DNA of 64,000 bases from CBFHWU01 sp965659665 (GTDB taxonomy: Bacteria; Bacteroidota; Bacteroidia; Flavobacteriales; Flavobacteriaceae). Shown piece after piece: positions 61,992 to 64,000 of the stretch. A program made the position numbers and the translations under genes. Position 1 is the stretch's first letter, and each line of letters starts with the position of its first letter. The stretch spans positions 150,458 through 214,457 of the forward strand of contig CBFHWU010000017.1 of NCBI GenBank assembly GCA_965659665.1, in the 5' to 3' direction. Below the pieces are notes generated by a model. That model worked only from the letters and a program-made list of their open reading frames with translations. It was not told where the DNA came from and did no database searches.

Positions 61992-63296
61992 ATGAAAAAA
62001 ATCGCATTACACTGGCAGATATTACTTGGCATGGCCACCGGAATTATTTTTGGACTTGTTTTTACCACATTTAGTTTCGGCCCTTCATTTGTTTCGGATT
62101 GGATCAAACCCTTTGGTACCATCTTTATCAACGCTTTAAAGCTTATTGCGGTTCCTCTTATTTTGGCCTCCCTCATTAAAGGAGTGTCTGACCTTAAAGA
62201 TATCGCTAAGTTATCTAAAATGGGAGGTCGCACGATAGGGACATACTTACTCACTACACTCATTGCCGTGACTATAGGTTTGGCTGTTGTCAATATTATA
62301 AAGCCCGGAGCTAGTGTAAGTAAAAAAACCCAAGATGAGTTAGTGATGGCTTATGCATCTGATGCTGCCGCTAAACAAGAAGCTGCTCAAGCCCAAAAAG
62401 AGGCAGGCCCTTTACAGCCTTTGGTAGATCTGGTACCCAGTAATATTTTTAAAGCTACAACTGATAATGGTAACATGCTTCAAGTTATCTTTTTTGCTAT
62501 ATTTTTTGGAATTGGATTAATTTTAATTCCTGAGCAAAAAGCAAAACCTGTTAAAGCATTTTTTGATGCTTTTAATGAAGTTATCCTAAAACTCATTGAC
62601 CTGATTATGTTCACTGCCCCTTACGGAGTTTTTGCTTTATTGGCAGCTCTTGTTGTGGAAGCGCCTAGTCCAGATTTATTTCAAGCTTTAGGGTTATATA
62701 CGATCTCCGTTTTGTTGGGACTTGTCTTGATGATCATTTGCTATATTGTGTTGGTTCGAATTGTGACCAAAAAAAAACCACGTTTTTTTATCAATGGTAT
62801 TTCACCTGCTCAATTATTAGCTTTTTCTACAAGCTCGTCAGCGGCTACATTACCAGTAACTATGGAGCGCGTTCAAGAACACTTAGGGGTCGAAGAAGAG
62901 GTAAGCAGTTTTGTGCTTCCCATTGGGGCAACTATCAATATGGACGGTACCAGCCTATACCAAGCGGTAGCTGCTGTATTTATCGCCCAAACTTTTGGAA
63001 TGGATTTAAGTTTAACGGCTCAGTTGGGAATCATTGGTACGGCTACTTTGGCTTCGATTGGCTCGGCTGCTGTTCCGGGTGCTGGTATGGTAATGCTGGT
63101 CATTGTTTTAGCTCAAGCAGGAATACCAGAAGCAGGTTTAGCGCTTATTTTTGCGGTTGACCGACCTCTTGATATGTGCCGAACTACGGTTAATGTTACG
63201 GGTGATGCAGCTGTTTCCATGATGGTAGCAAAATCGGTAGGGAAACTCAACACGCCAAAAGAAAAACACTGGGACGATCATTACCCTAAGAAATAA
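61992..63296 (+). CDS. Dicarboxylate/amino acid:cation symporter (DAACS family)
   Basis: A 434-residue inner-membrane carrier with eight or so helices and two hairpins. It has IKPFGTIFINALKLIAVPLILASL, the serine-rich loop AFSTSSSAATLPVT, INMDGTSLYQAVAAVFIAQ (NMDGT motif) and a C-terminal DRPLDMCRTTVNVTGD, as in glutamate/aspartate and C4-dicarboxylate symporters. An Ala/Gln/Glu-rich loop near 125-145 is longer than in many relatives. It converges with mscL. Confidence 0.92.
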   Translation: MKKIALHWQILLGMATGIIFGLVFTTFSFGPSFVSDWIKPFGTIFINALKLIAVPLILASLIKGVSDLKDIAKLSKMGGRTIGTYLLTTLIAVTIGLAVVNIIKPGASVSKKTQDELVMAYASDAAAKQEAAQAQKEAGPLQPLVDLVPSNIFKATTDNGNMLQVIFFAIFFGIGLILIPEQKAKPVKAFFDAFNEVILKLIDLIMFTAPYGVFALLAALVVEAPSPDLFQALGLYTISVLLGLVLMIICYIVLVRIVTKKKPRFFINGISPAQLLAFSTSSSAATLPVTMERVQEHLGVEEEVSSFVLPIGATINMDGTSLYQAVAAVFIAQTFGMDLSLTAQLGIIGTATLASIGSAAVPGAGMVMLVIVLAQAGIPEAGLALIFAVDRPLDMCRTTVNVTGDAAVSMMVAKSVGKLNTPKEKHWDDHYPKK

Positions 63297-63299
63297 ATC

Positions 63300-63698
63300 T
63301 CATTGTTTTAAAAGATCTCTGATTTCTTCCAGTAATACTTCTTGTTTTGGGGGTTTTGGATCTATTGCATTTTCCTTTTCGTTTTTTTCTGTTCGTGCTT
63401 TGGCTTTATGGTAAGCTTTTACAACCAAAAAAACAGAAAAAGATACGATGATAAAAGTGAGGATCGAGTTTATGAACACTCCATAATAAATGGCTAATTC
63501 CGGTAAATCAAAGGTCGCATTTTTTAATACGATCTTCAACTCTGAAAAGTCTAATCCCCCCATGAGTAAGCCAATAGGAGGCATCAAAATATCATTCACT
63601 AAAGATTTTACAATACTGCCAAAGTAAGTCGCCAAAATAAGACCTACTGCCATGTCCAAAACACTACCACGTGTGATAAATTTTTTAAATTCTTTCAT
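63300..63698 (-). CDS. mscL: Large-conductance mechanosensitive channel MscL
   Basis: A 132-residue channel subunit: an N-terminal FKKFITRGSVLDMAVGLILAT (amphipathic helix and start of TM1), a short periplasmic loop, TM2 (GVFINSILTFIIVSFSVFLVV) and a charged C-terminal helix ending EEIRDLLKQ. It opens on membrane tension to release solutes. Length is normal. Confidence 0.96.
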   Translation of the reverse strand: MKEFKKFITRGSVLDMAVGLILATYFGSIVKSLVNDILMPPIGLLMGGLDFSELKIVLKNATFDLPELAIYYGVFINSILTFIIVSFSVFLVVKAYHKAKARTEKNEKENAIDPKPPKQEVLLEEIRDLLKQ

Positions 63699-64000
63699 TA
63701 TTAGTGATTTAGGGTTATTTAAAATAAAAATAGTAAATTAATTTTTTTTTAAAAAATAAATAAAAATCATTTAGGGTCGTGAATGAATAGATAAAACCAA
63801 AAAATCGTAAAAATATTTTTTTATTCTCCTATCGTTGTCGCCCCATAAGTTGGAGCTTCCCTCTCACAAAATGCTTACCATGACGCATATATCTTTTGGT
63901 ACTATTGGCATTATCATACAAGTCGATCCCTGCAGAACTGCTTTAAGGGGAGGTATGTCGCCTCTATGGTTTCTCCACCAAGGGTTCTGCAAAGTTTGTA
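63699..64000. other. Right-edge region without a clear gene
   Basis: The left half is very AT-rich, with poly-T and poly-A runs and no hairpin terminator seen. On the minus strand a stretch of 38 codons (63829-63942, reading SAGIDLYDNANSTKRYM and on to GRQR then a stop) looks like a protein C-terminus, but a TAA precedes it and it cannot be joined to a longer frame. The sequence may hold a degenerate gene end. Confidence 0.3.

Noticed and set aside
62738..63160. A 140-codon open frame on the plus strand
   Set aside because: It lies entirely inside the symporter gene in another frame and is rich in Cys, Tyr and Gly without any family motif; it is a shadow frame.

Overview
The window reads as chromosomal DNA of a marine-type member of the Flavobacteriaceae (Bacteroidota). 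The supporting signs are the AT-rich composition, the fused CcoN-CcoO oxidase subunit with a one-heme CcoP, a type IX secretion (T9SS) sorting-domain remnant, DUF2007 and ABC-F proteins of flavobacterial type, several TAnnTTTG -7 promoter elements (one with a TTG 20 bp upstream), and a beta-1,3-glucan (laminarin) utilisation locus. The genus cannot be told from the sequence alone.

Layout. 1-3189: the start of a secreted protein gene and a membrane-spanning one-component sugar regulator (propeller, Y_Y_Y, LuxR-type helix-turn-helix). 3308-6588: a minus-strand set of DUF2141 protein, a retinol-saturase/CrtI-like oxidoreductase fused to a ferredoxin-reductase-like module, and a frameshifted GNAT acetyltransferase; a photolyase/cryptochrome (6720-8189) is divergent. 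8206-16977: a five-gene minus-strand glucan operon made of a cytoplasmic GH149-like phosphorylase, a GH17 endo-beta-1,3-glucanase, a clan GH-A hydrolase, a GH30 hydrolase and a GPH-type sugar symporter. The likely flow is outer-surface or periplasmic cleavage and debranching, import by the symporter, and phosphorolysis to glucose-1-phosphate. 17392-18703: decayed accessory DNA with a truncated MBL-fold gene, an attC-like inverted repeat, a small lipoprotein and a T9SS remnant with an in-frame stop.

18868-28372: a Crp/Fnr regulator divergent from the whole cbb3 oxidase cluster (ccoI split by an A11 tract, ccoS, ccoNO, ccoQ, ccoP, ccoG, ccoH and a SafE/TauE-like membrane protein). 28540-38402: glyA, two envelope lipoproteins, SRP RNA (ffs), an SDR gene that begins at the end of ffs, a transaldolase-like gene, an ABC-F ATPase with one degenerate ATP site, DUF2007 and pheT. 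38457-47022: recG, uvrD, the threonylcarbamoyl-AMP synthase gene, an OmpA-type lipoprotein, a GT2 glycosyltransferase, a lone HsdR_N-domain protein and holA. 47019-55758: a fused alpha/beta 2-oxoacid dehydrogenase E1, a peptidase-like protein with a beta-barrel, a LOG-family protein and uvrA. 55825-63698: acpH-like, glmM, an LpxL-like acyltransferase, rhomboid, a TlpA-like thioredoxin, aroC, a dicarboxylate symporter and mscL.

Most worth a second look: a paired TACAA motif with 11-bp spacing, in the same orientation about 140-150 bp upstream of both the gene beside the regulator and the glucan operon; the attC-like site at 17628-17738; the A11 frameshift in ccoI; the desaturase-ferredoxin reductase fusion; the ABC-F protein whose lesions fall in one composite ATP site; and the ffs/SDR junction. 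I saw no CRISPR array, tRNA, rRNA or intact insertion sequence. Product calls rest on motif recognition by eye, without database search.
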